Shown here one piece after another: positions 5,316 to 12,991 of a stretch of 16,297 nucleotides of DNA. The DNA lies in NCBI GenBank assembly GCA_027365375.1, contig DAHXNM010000270.1:1-16297 (forward strand), read 5' to 3'. A model generated the notes under the pieces. That model saw only the letters and a program-made list of their open reading frames with translations. It was not told the DNA's origin and did no database searches. Every line of letters begins with the position of its first letter. The stretch's first letter is position 1. Both the position numbers and the translations under genes were made by a program. Source of the DNA: Ferrimicrobium sp. GTDB lineage: Bacteria; Actinomycetota; Acidimicrobiia; Acidimicrobiales; Acidimicrobiaceae.

Positions 5316-7937
5316 GTGCAGTTTGTGTTCTCATTCGATTATTCCCACGAAATCGCCCCGATGAACCTCAAGCATCTGCTTGGGGGCAAGGGAGCCAATT
5401 TAGCCGAGATGACCTCTGTATTGGAGCTCCCGGTTCCGCACGGCTTCACTATCTCGACCGATGCCTGTCGTGCCTATATAGACGGAGGCTGGCCCGATGG
5501 CCTGACGGTCGAGGTCGACCGCGCGTTAGCTGAGCTAGAGGAGCGAATGGGTAAGCGGCTCGGCGATCCAGGAGATCCGCTCCTGGTCTCGGTGCGCTCT
5601 GGTGCTCAATTCTCTATGCCAGGCATGATGGATACGGTGCTTAACCTGGGTCTAAACGATGTCTCCGTCGAAGGGTTGGCAGCTCAAACTGATGATCCCC
5701 GATTTGCCTATGACTCCTATCGCCGATTCATAGCGATGTATGCAAGGATAGTGCAAGGTATTGATTCGACGGAGTTTGACCGACTACTCGATGCCGCCAA
5801 GGAGTTGGCGGGAGTCGACTCTGATGGCGACATTCCAGCCGAGCTCCTTCGTTATCTTGTCGGTGCCTACAAGGAACTTGTCGCCAATGAGACTGGGCAG
5901 CCATTCCCGCAGGATCCGAAGGTACAGATTCGGGGAGCGATCGAGGCGGTCTTTGGTTCATGGAACGGACCACGAGCTATCGCCTATCGCGAGCGCGAAG
6001 GAATCGATCATCGCCTCGGGACTGCGGTGAATGTGCAAGCGATGGTGTTTGGCAACCGCGATGATAACTCAGGTACCGGCGTCGGCTTTACTCGTGATCC
6101 TGCTACTGGTGATCAGGGTGTATATGGGGATTTTCTAGTGAACGCCCAAGGCGAAGACGTAGTTGCCGGTGTCCGGATGACCGAGCCGCTAGCCGAGCTC
6201 GAGAACCACTTCCCTGAGGTTTTCCACCAGTTAATGGGGATTTTTGAACGCCTTGAGTTGCATTATCGAGACATGTGCGACGTGGAGTTCACGGTTGAAC
6301 AGGGCAAGCTTTGGATGCTCCAGACACGTGTGGGTAAGCGTACCGGTATGGCGGCGCTTCGCATGGCCGTGGCGATGACCACGGATGCAGGGATCAAACT
6401 CAGCAAGGAGGAGGCGCTTTTGCGTATCTCTCCAGACCATCTTGACCAGATGTTGCACCCACAGTTTGCGACCACCAAGTTTGAGGTGCTCACGACTGGG
6501 CTAGGAGCCTCGCCTGGTGCCGCAGTTGGCAAGGTGTACTTCACCTCTGAGGCCGCGGTGCTGGCACACGAACGTGGGGAGGACGTCATATTGGTTCGCA
6601 AGGAGACCTCTCCTGATGATGTCCATGGCATGCTCGCCTCCAATGGTGTACTCACTAGTCGAGGTGGATTGGTCTCGCATGCTGCGGTGGTGGCGCGAGG
6701 TTGGGGCAAGCCGGCGGTCGTAGGCGCTGACCAGTTAATTTTCGAGGGTGGCGGCGTTAGGGTAGGAGATAGCCTGATTCATGAGGGCGATGAGATCTCT
6801 ATCGACGGTACGACTGGTACAGTCACGTTGGGACTCTTGCCTCTTGAGGTGGCTGAGCCTCCTGAAGAGCTAGATCTCCTCCTTCAGTGGGCGGATGAGC
6901 TCTCTGCCGGTCACATGAGCGTTCGGGCGAATGCGGATTCGGGTCCAGACGCCGAGGTTGCTCGTCGATTCGGCGCCAAGGGTATAGGACTTTGCCGGAC
7001 TGAGCACATGTTCCTTGCCGAAGACCGGCTCCCCATCGTTCGGCGGATGATTTTGGCTGATACACCAGCCGACGAGGAGCAGGCCCTTGAAGAACTCCGG
7101 GTCGCGCAACGCCAGGATTTTCTCCAGATTCTGCGTGCCATGGACGGCTTGCCGGTGACTGTGCGCCTCCTCGACCCACCGCTGCATGAGTTCTTGCCTG
7201 ACATCGAGGCGCTCCTCATAAAGGAGAGCAACGGAACTCTCACCAAGGAGGACGAGAAGCTGCTTGAGGCTGCCAAAACCTGGCGAGAGTTCAACCCGAT
7301 GCTCGGCGTGCGGGGTGTCCGTCTTGGGGTGTTGAAGCCCGGCCTCTATACCATGCAGGTTCGAGCTCTTCTTGAGGCGGCCATGGAACTCAAGCGGGCA
7401 GGCGGTGACCCTCATGTGGAGGTCATGATCCCGTTGACTATCTCTAAGCCGGAGCTTGCCTATGCGCATGCATGGGTTGAGGAGGCGCTTGCTGAGCTAG
7501 GCGCTGATGACGGACTCGATGTACTGTTTGGGACTATGATTGAGACCCCGCGAGCAGCTCTCTTGGCGATGGAGATCGCCGAGGTGGCTGAGTTCTTCTC
7601 TTTCGGCACCAATGACCTCACCCAGTTGACTTATGGTTTCTCTCGCGACGATGTCGAGGGAAAGCTGATGCCGATCTATCTCGCCCAGGGTCTCTTGCCC
7701 TCAAATCCGTTTAAGGTCGTAGATGAAGAGGGAGTTATTGAGCTGGTTAACATAGCGGCTAAGCGGGGACGTTCTGCGAGGCCCGATATTAAACTCGGAG
7801 TCTGTGGAGAACACGGTGGTGACCCAGAGTCAATCGCAAGTTTTGTGAAGATCGGTCTCGACTACGTCAGCTGTTCACCGTATCGCGTTCCTATCGCTCG
7901 TCTCGCCGTAGCTCAGTCGCTTGTTCGCGAGGGCTAG
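5316..7937 (+). CDS. ppdK: Pyruvate, phosphate dikinase
   Basis: An 873-aa cytoplasmic enzyme interconverting pyruvate, ATP and phosphate with phosphoenolpyruvate, AMP and diphosphate; it serves gluconeogenesis or an energy-saving glycolysis. The N-terminal ATP-grasp domain begins with LLGGKGANLAEM (21-32). The swivelling domain has the phosphoryl-carrying histidine in T-S-R-G-G-L-V-S-H (His455, the same number as in the Clostridium symbiosum enzyme). The C-terminal TIM barrel holds GLCRTEHMF, MIETPRAALLA, FSFGTNDLTQLTYGFSRDD and GVCGEHGGDP with Cys830 as the acid/base residue. G-F-S-R-D-D and the length separate it from PEP synthase. I chose GTG 5316 because AAGGAG lies 6 nt upstream; GTG 5289 would add nine non-conserved residues. 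It is followed by dnaG after 40 nt. Confidence 0.97.
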   Translation: MQFVFSFDYSHEIAPMNLKHLLGGKGANLAEMTSVLELPVPHGFTISTDACRAYIDGGWPDGLTVEVDRALAELEERMGKRLGDPGDPLLVSVRSGAQFSMPGMMDTVLNLGLNDVSVEGLAAQTDDPRFAYDSYRRFIAMYARIVQGIDSTEFDRLLDAAKELAGVDSDGDIPAELLRYLVGAYKELVANETGQPFPQDPKVQIRGAIEAVFGSWNGPRAIAYREREGIDHRLGTAVNVQAMVFGNRDDNSGTGVGFTRDPATGDQGVYGDFLVNAQGEDVVAGVRMTEPLAELENHFPEVFHQLMGIFERLELHYRDMCDVEFTVEQGKLWMLQTRVGKRTGMAALRMAVAMTTDAGIKLSKEEALLRISPDHLDQMLHPQFATTKFEVLTTGLGASPGAAVGKVYFTSEAAVLAHERGEDVILVRKETSPDDVHGMLASNGVLTSRGGLVSHAAVVARGWGKPAVVGADQLIFEGGGVRVGDSLIHEGDEISIDGTTGTVTLGLLPLEVAEPPEELDLLLQWADELSAGHMSVRANADSGPDAEVARRFGAKGIGLCRTEHMFLAEDRLPIVRRMILADTPADEEQALEELRVAQRQDFLQILRAMDGLPVTVRLLDPPLHEFLPDIEALLIKESNGTLTKEDEKLLEAAKTWREFNPMLGVRGVRLGVLKPGLYTMQVRALLEAAMELKRAGGDPHVEVMIPLTISKPELAYAHAWVEEALAELGADDGLDVLFGTMIETPRAALLAMEIAEVAEFFSFGTNDLTQLTYGFSRDDVEGKLMPIYLAQGLLPSNPFKVVDEEGVIELVNIAAKRGRSARPDIKLGVCGEHGGDPESIASFVKIGLDYVSCSPYRVPIARLAVAQSLVREG

Positions 7938-7942
7938 CCTGT

Positions 7943-7958
7943 AAGTACGACGGTACTT
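7943..7958 (+). promoter_or_regulatory. Short hairpin between ppdK and dnaG
   Basis: AAGTAC (7943-7948) and GTACTT (7953-7958) form a perfect 6-bp stem with a GACG tetraloop, 5 nt after the ppdK stop and 5 nt before the AAGGAG used by dnaG. No T run follows, so it is not a complete intrinsic terminator; processing or partial attenuation between the two genes is possible. Confidence 0.35.
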
Positions 7959-7977
7959 GAGGGAAGGAGCTCGTGGA

Positions 7978-9822
7978 GTGGGTTACTCTGAGCTTGATAT
8001 TCGGCGTGTCCTGGATGCCACTGACATCGTCACCCTCATTGGTGCTTCGGTTGCGTTGAAACGCGTAGGTAGGCGTTACGTCGGCCTTTGTCCATTCCAT
8101 CAAGAGCGCACGGGTTCGTTCTCGGTCAATGGAGAGGACGGTGTGTACTATTGCTTTGGATGCCACGCCAAGGGTGACGCTATCACCTTTGTGCGCGAGA
8201 CCCAAGGAGTCGACTTTGTTGAGGCGCTTGAATACTTGGCCGATCGTGCACATGTAGCGATTGAACAGACGACGAGTGCGCCGACGGATCGCAACTTAAA
8301 GACTCGGCTGTTTGATGGCTATGATCGTCTTGCTCAATGGTATCAGGCACAACTCGCCGATCCGCTCCGCGGCGAGGTGGCAAGGAGCTATCTGTCGGAG
8401 CGCGGGATCGTCGCTGACTCGGTGCGCTCCTTTGGACTTGGGCTTTCACCTACACGAGTTCAACTTCCTATCGCTCGGCTTGGGATCGAGGCCGGAGACT
8501 GGGAGGAGGGAGGGTTTGGCTATCGGGATCAGCACGGCTCTCTCGTCGATCACATGCACGGTAGGATTATCTTCCCGATACGGGATGCGACTGGCCGCGT
8601 TGTAGCCTTCGGTGGTCGTATTCTGCCAGAGGAGCTTGAACGGCTTGAAGGTAAGGCGGCCAAGTATAAGAACTCGTCGGAGTCACCGGTATATCGCAAG
8701 CGGCGAACCCTCTACAATCTCGACCGCGCTCGTGCATCGATCGTGGACAAAGGGGTGGTAATCGTCTGCGAGGGTTACACCGATGTGATCGCACTTGACC
8801 AACTCGGGATCACGAACGTGGTGGCAACCTGTGGAACCGCCTTCTCCGAGGAGCACCTTGATGTCTTGCGGCGCTTTGCAAAGCGGATCACCCTTTTCTT
8901 TGATGCCGATGCGGCGGGACAGAATGCGGCCGAACGACTCTGGGGGGAGGAGGAGAGTAGGGGTGTCGTCTTTGATGTGGTGACCCTGCCGGACGATCTG
9001 GATCCAGCCGATGCGGCCCTCAAAGATCCGGCGTTGGTTCACGCTGCGCTCGCTCGTGCTGTACCCATAACTCGCTTTAGGCTTGAGCGTCTATTGAGCA
9101 ATGGAGATCTAAGCTCAACGGAGGATCGTTCTAGGGTCGCCAAGGAGGCGATCGCAATGATCGAGCGACACCCGAACCATCTGATTCGTGGCGAGTATGT
9201 CGCACTCATCGCTGACCGCACCGGTTTCTCGGTGAACGAGCTTATGCTGCAACTACCGAAAGGATCGCGACATCGCGTTATTGAAGAATACGTTGGTGAT
9301 ACGATGGTGACTGACCGTCCTGCTGTTGAGGCGCTCAGGCTGCTGGTGCACGATCCCGAAGGGCTAGATGGCATCGTCGTCCCCGAGCTGTTTCGCGATC
9401 CGACACATCGGCGAGTTGTCGATGCCATTGGTGGATCGTCTTCGCTATGGGAGGTGCAACAGCGCTTAACTGAGCTTGAGTCAGACGCAGTGTTGGAGCT
9501 CTTTTTTCGGCTCGCCAGCGAGAGACCCGAGACTGATAGCAGCGGCGATGTTATCGCAACCTTGGTGTTGAGAGAGTCAAAACTTGAACTATCGAAAGTC
9601 ACTCGTTCTCTACGAGTATCCGCTGGCGAACTGACGACTTTGATCGCTGAGGTTCCAAGGATAAGGCTTTTGATTGAGGAGTTGCAGGAGGATCGGACAA
9701 AGATGGAGCTTTGCGGCGAGTTGATTAACTGGTTGGTATCAATGCGTTCAAATAGAGATGGGGCAGCCGTCCTCTCCACTACCCCCTCTCCTGGCGCGGA
9801 TTCAGTTAGTGGAGACCTTTGA
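7978..9822 (+). CDS. dnaG: DNA primase DnaG
   Basis: A 614-aa primase that makes RNA primers for lagging-strand synthesis at the replication fork. The N-terminal zinc-binding domain has C38-P-F-H41 and C59-F-G-C62. The RNA polymerase/TOPRIM core follows, with P-I-R-D-A-x-G-R-V-x-A-F-G-G-R near residue 200 and the catalytic V-C-E-G-Y-T-D-V-I-A-L and L-F-F-D-A-D-A-A-G-Q segments between about 260 and 320. The C-terminal helicase-binding part is less conserved, ending in a Ser/Pro-rich tail. GTG 7978 is preferred (AAGGAG 8 nt upstream, M-G-Y-S-E-L-D-I-R-R-V-L start); TTG 7957 would add seven residues and place the ribosome binding site inside the gene. The dnaG stop touches the sigma gene start with no spacer, the classical primase-sigma arrangement. 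Confidence 0.96.
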   Translation: MGYSELDIRRVLDATDIVTLIGASVALKRVGRRYVGLCPFHQERTGSFSVNGEDGVYYCFGCHAKGDAITFVRETQGVDFVEALEYLADRAHVAIEQTTSAPTDRNLKTRLFDGYDRLAQWYQAQLADPLRGEVARSYLSERGIVADSVRSFGLGLSPTRVQLPIARLGIEAGDWEEGGFGYRDQHGSLVDHMHGRIIFPIRDATGRVVAFGGRILPEELERLEGKAAKYKNSSESPVYRKRRTLYNLDRARASIVDKGVVIVCEGYTDVIALDQLGITNVVATCGTAFSEEHLDVLRRFAKRITLFFDADAAGQNAAERLWGEEESRGVVFDVVTLPDDLDPADAALKDPALVHAALARAVPITRFRLERLLSNGDLSSTEDRSRVAKEAIAMIERHPNHLIRGEYVALIADRTGFSVNELMLQLPKGSRHRVIEEYVGDTMVTDRPAVEALRLLVHDPEGLDGIVVPELFRDPTHRRVVDAIGGSSSLWEVQQRLTELESDAVLELFFRLASERPETDSSGDVIATLVLRESKLELSKVTRSLRVSAGELTTLIAEVPRIRLLIEELQEDRTKMELCGELINWLVSMRSNRDGAAVLSTTPSPGADSVSGDL

Positions 9823-11115
9823 GTGACCGATGAAAATCAGGCAAAGCGTAAGAGCGCTAGACGGTTGGCTGGTTTAGACGAGGTCAACACTGAATCTCCC
9901 AGGCCACCAGTTGAACAGACGCCCAGCGATAACTCGCCACCTCGAGAAGATCCATCTGTGATTGGCGGTTCGCGTCCTACTGATATAAATCGATCGGCAC
10001 CACAGATGTCTTCGAGCTCGACAACCCAGATGCAAGCATCGAGTGGGTCAGCTGATACGGCAGATGAAACGGGGACGGGCAAACAGACACCTCCAGGTAA
10101 TGACAACAGCAGAGTAGTTGGAAAGGCCAGAGGTGGTCAGCCAGGAGGCAAGAGGACGACTAAGAGCAACTCCACCCCAACGCCAAGCTCAGAGGTTCTG
10201 GAGTCGGCAACTTATCCGACTACAGGAGAAGGTGGATTTTCGATTGAATCCGCACGCAGACTTCTTGCCAGTCTGCAAAACCCTGAACTCTTGTCGCGTG
10301 ATCAGGAGGTTCAGTTAAGTGCGATCGTCCAGGAGCTTCAAGCGCGTGAACTGCGTTCCCGAGAGGAGGATCTTGTTCTGGCCGAGGCCAAGGAGCGCTT
10401 TGTATCGGCCAACCTGAGGCTCGTAGCATCGATCGCTAGAAGGATGCATGGAGGATCGGTTCCACTCGATGATCTCATACAGGAGGGCAACATTGGCCTG
10501 ATGCGTGCGGTCGAACTTTTTGATGGGCGTAAAGGGTTTCGTTTTTCAACTTACGCCACCTGGTGGATTCGTCAGGCGATCTCGCAGGCGATCGGAGATT
10601 TTCGTAGCGAGATAAGTCTGCCCAGGTCGTTGCTACAGGATTTCCAGCGAATTCAACAGACCAGACTCGATCTCCAACAGAAGTTCGGCCGTGAACCAAG
10701 ACTTGACGAGGTGGCTGAGACGTGTGGCATTGAGCTTTTCAGAGTTGAGGAGATTTTGATGTATGCGCAATCGGTGCTGTCGCTTGAGGCGAGTCCGGTC
10801 TCTGAGGGCGGATCCGAGTCTATGCTCGGCGATGCGGTACCTGACAGGTCGAGCCCTCCTATCGAGGGGACGGTGGTATCCGAGGATCTTGGACGAGTAG
10901 TGCAAATAGTGCTCGACAAGTTGGATGAGCGCGAGCGGGCTATCCTCATTTACCGCTTTGGACTCAATGGCGAGGAGCCACACTCGATTGAGCAGGCATC
11001 GGAGCGCTTTGGTGTGTCAAGGGAGAGGGTTCGTCAGGTGGAAGCGAGAGCCATCTCTCGGCTCCGTCGCAATGAGTCGGCTCAGGCTTTGAAAGAGATC
11101 CTTCAAGATGGATAG
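9823..11115 (+). CDS. RNA polymerase sigma-70 family factor (RpoD/SigA-like, divergent)
   Basis: A 430-aa sigma factor. Residues about 20-138 are a low-complexity Ser/Thr/Pro/Gly-rich tail without region 1.1 character. Region 1.2 is weak (140-172). Region 2 (about 192-262) is strong: S-A-N-L-R-L-V, DDLIQEGNIGLMRAVELFD, FRFSTYATWWIRQAISQAI. Region 3.0 is unusual, with Ser-Glu-Ile-Ser-Leu-Pro-Arg-Ser where primary sigmas have R-T-I-R-I-P-V-H. Region 4.1 has LDERERAILIYRFGLNG (367-383), and the 4.2 helix-turn-helix is S-I-E-Q-A-S-E-R-F-G-V-S-R-E-R-V-R-Q-V-E. GTG 9823 follows the dnaG stop directly; GGAG lies 8 nt upstream inside dnaG. Position after dnaG suggests the housekeeping factor; the changed region 3.0 and tail make a group 2 alternative factor equally possible. 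I therefore give no symbol. Confidence 0.9.
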   Translation: MTDENQAKRKSARRLAGLDEVNTESPRPPVEQTPSDNSPPREDPSVIGGSRPTDINRSAPQMSSSSTTQMQASSGSADTADETGTGKQTPPGNDNSRVVGKARGGQPGGKRTTKSNSTPTPSSEVLESATYPTTGEGGFSIESARRLLASLQNPELLSRDQEVQLSAIVQELQARELRSREEDLVLAEAKERFVSANLRLVASIARRMHGGSVPLDDLIQEGNIGLMRAVELFDGRKGFRFSTYATWWIRQAISQAIGDFRSEISLPRSLLQDFQRIQQTRLDLQQKFGREPRLDEVAETCGIELFRVEEILMYAQSVLSLEASPVSEGGSESMLGDAVPDRSSPPIEGTVVSEDLGRVVQIVLDKLDERERAILIYRFGLNGEEPHSIEQASERFGVSRERVRQVEARAISRLRRNESAQALKEILQDG

Positions 11116-11153
11116 GATCGCCGACAATGCGTGACTGGTTGAGTGACATGGCC

Positions 11154-11162
11154 TGCTAGATT
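11154..11162 (+). promoter_or_regulatory. Candidate extended -10 promoter of the tRNA pair
   Basis: TGCTAGATT is a TGn-extended -10 element. It ends 11 nt before the first base of tRNA-Asn, so transcription would begin a few nucleotides ahead of the mature 5' end. No convincing -35 lies at the right distance, as is usual for extended -10 promoters. Confidence 0.45.
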
Positions 11163-11173
11163 GTGAAGTCTAT

Positions 11174-11246
11174 TCCGGGGTAGCTCAATCGGCAGAGCAC
11201 GCGGCTGTTAACCGTGTGGTTGAGAGTTCGAGTCTCTCCCCCGGAG
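11174..11246 (+). tRNA. tRNA-Asn (GTT)
   Basis: A complete 73-nt cloverleaf. Acceptor TCCGGGG (11174-11180) pairs with CCCCGGA (11239-11245), and the discriminator is G. The D arm is GCTC...GAGC. The anticodon stem CGCGG/CCGTG encloses CTGTTAA with anticodon GTT at 11207-11209. The T arm is GAGAG-TTCGAGT-CTCTC. CCA is not encoded and must be added by the nucleotidyltransferase. Only four bases separate it from the next tRNA, so the two are presumably co-transcribed. Confidence 0.97.
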
Positions 11247-11250
11247 CTTC

Positions 11251-11330
<80 letters not shown>

Positions 11331-11827
11331 AGGAGATGTTTTAACCCTATAGACTCGCAGAAAAACCCAACAAGGCCCCCAAATTGGCTATGGTGTCAGC
11401 GAAACGTGGGCTCCTTGCAACCCTGCGACCTTTGTAATGACGTGGCTCCACACACGTGAAAGTTTCGGTTTATGGGCGCTTGTCTCATCTCCATGGACGG
11501 CCCTCTAGCGCTTCGGGTGGATCACGTAGCGTTCATCACTCCAACTCCAGCGGCTTGTACACAAAATGAGTGTATATCTCGTGTTGTTCATGAGATGCTT
11601 ATCTCTACCATTGGACTGACGGACTATAGAGGGATTCGCAGCGCGCGTTGCTTCTAGGCATCGGTAGCTTCGAATGATAGTTGCGCCAGTCACTCGCGTA
11701 TGCACAAAAATGGCTCGATCTTAGTCCCGGACAGTGCTGCATTTGGCGTGATTCGCGGAGCTACGACGCACGTCTCCAGGGATTTGCGCTATCTTCGTCG
11801 TTGGTGCCGCATGGAGATATCTTCCGC
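11331..11827. other. Left end of the island, no supported gene
   Basis: Nearly 500 bp between the tRNA and the 3' end of the lipoprotein gene. Short frames of 61-66 codons occur on both strands (11472-11657 plus, 11505-11705 minus, 11700-11900 plus), but none has a ribosome binding site or recognisable motif. I see no recognisable integrase remnant. It may be decayed element DNA. No copy of the GTCCGAG box found at the right end was noticed here. Confidence 0.5.
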
Positions 11828-12991
11828 TCAGCCATTGGATGTGGGACTTAAGGCATTCTCGGTCCAGGTCTTTCCACTATTGATAGTCGCCTGCTGGTAG
11901 GTGTTGTAGTAGCAGCCGGTCTTGAATCCTGTACAGCCGTAGTTGATTGTCGTGGCTACGGCCTTGGTCGGTGAGACCAATTCGACGGAGGCTACCTCGT
12001 TAGCGAGCGTCGGAGAAGAAACCGTCGTCCATGATAATCCGTCATTGGACGACTCCACTACTTCATGTGGAGCATCGAAGAGCCAGATATCTGGACCATT
12101 AGCCGCTACGATCAGGCTGCCGACATGATTCTGTGTGGTGAGAGCCTTGAAGGATGCACCGCCATTAGTGCTCTCGTACAAAGTGCTCTTTGCGTTCGCA
12201 CCAACTCCGAGTGCGATAGGGACATAGATCTGGGTGCCAAATGCAACCGGTGTGCCAACGGTGTTGTTCGGACTCTGAGCAAATCCCGGTATAGAGGCCG
12301 GCTCCCAGTTCTTTCCTCCATCAGGCGTAAACCAAACACCCTGATAACTATTGCCACCCGTGATGACTCCGGCGCTGGAAGACAGCATGGCAGCTTGATA
12401 GGTACCATAGCTGGTTGGCAGGTCCAGTTGAGCAAAGGTCCTTCCTCCGTTGTCGGAGACGAACAGTGCAGGGACGTTACCGGTTTGGGCACCACCTTCG
12501 TTCACCGAGATTGAGGTCACGTCAGTACCATAGTTATCCTCTACGTTGACCAGATTCGGGACATATGTTGGTCCAAGCGCTACTCCGGCCGGCCATCGAA
12601 TGGGCAAGGATTCATGCGTCCATGGCGAGTTGGCGTTGGACGCGCGAAAGATCTTAAGGTTAGTTCCTGAACTGTCCATTGCTAAAATCGAACCTTGTTC
12701 AGTGACTGTCACTGAAGTTCCTTCCACTTGGATTCCGGGTGGCAAGGCCTTCGTGGTCCATGCGAGGCCACCATTTACTGATACCGCTACTTCCTTATTT
12801 AGGAGGCGCCAAGCTGGCTCCGAGACTTTGCGAGGTGCGGTGGCCTGCGTTCGTGAAGGTTCTGCTTTAGAGGTATTCGGTGCTTTCGCTGATGAAGCGT
12901 TTGAACTGCATGCTGCAAGCAGCATCGCGGTCGACACCGTAACTACGATAACCTTTGTAATTTGCCGACTTGGCGCGCCTATGTATTTCAT
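11828..12991 (-). CDS. Secreted lipoprotein with BNR/Asp-box repeats
   Basis: A 387-aa protein with a lipoprotein signal: basic N-region, hydrophobic 14-25, lipobox Leu-Ala-Ala-Cys (Cys28), so the mature protein should be anchored on the outer face of the membrane. A Ser/Thr/Ala/Pro-rich linker (29-60) follows. The rest carries at least five Asp-box-like turns (S/T-x-[DN]-x-G-x-x-W/F): VNGGLAWTT, SDNGGRTFAQ, TPDGGKNWEP, STNGGASFKA, SSNDGLSWTT and INSGKTWTEN. These mark a seven-bladed beta-propeller as in sialidase-like, Ycf48-like and VPS10-like proteins. Catalytic sialidase residues cannot be recognised, so a binding or scaffold role is as likely. The ATG follows the upstream stop directly (TAAATG), and GGAGGT 11 nt upstream lies inside that gene: a coupled operon with the DUF1906 gene. 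Confidence 0.8.
   Translation of the reverse strand: MKYIGAPSRQITKVIVVTVSTAMLLAACSSNASSAKAPNTSKAEPSRTQATAPRKVSEPAWRLLNKEVAVSVNGGLAWTTKALPPGIQVEGTSVTVTEQGSILAMDSSGTNLKIFRASNANSPWTHESLPIRWPAGVALGPTYVPNLVNVEDNYGTDVTSISVNEGGAQTGNVPALFVSDNGGRTFAQLDLPTSYGTYQAAMLSSSAGVITGGNSYQGVWFTPDGGKNWEPASIPGFAQSPNNTVGTPVAFGTQIYVPIALGVGANAKSTLYESTNGGASFKALTTQNHVGSLIVAANGPDIWLFDAPHEVVESSNDGLSWTTVSSPTLANEVASVELVSPTKAVATTINYGCTGFKTGCYYNTYQQATINSGKTWTENALSPTSNG

Noticed and set aside
6870..7469. 199-codon minus-strand frame inside ppdK
   Set aside because: It lies antisense to the conserved C-terminal part of ppdK and shows no family resemblance.
9039..9779. 246-codon minus-strand frame inside dnaG
   Set aside because: It is Ser-rich shadow translation opposite a conserved gene, with no start signal or motif.
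11700..11900. Possible integrase remnant on the left side of the island
   Set aside because: The Arg-rich translation near 11750-11800 looked suggestive, but no R-x-x-R or catalytic Tyr context of tyrosine recombinases, and no serine recombinase motif, can be recognised.
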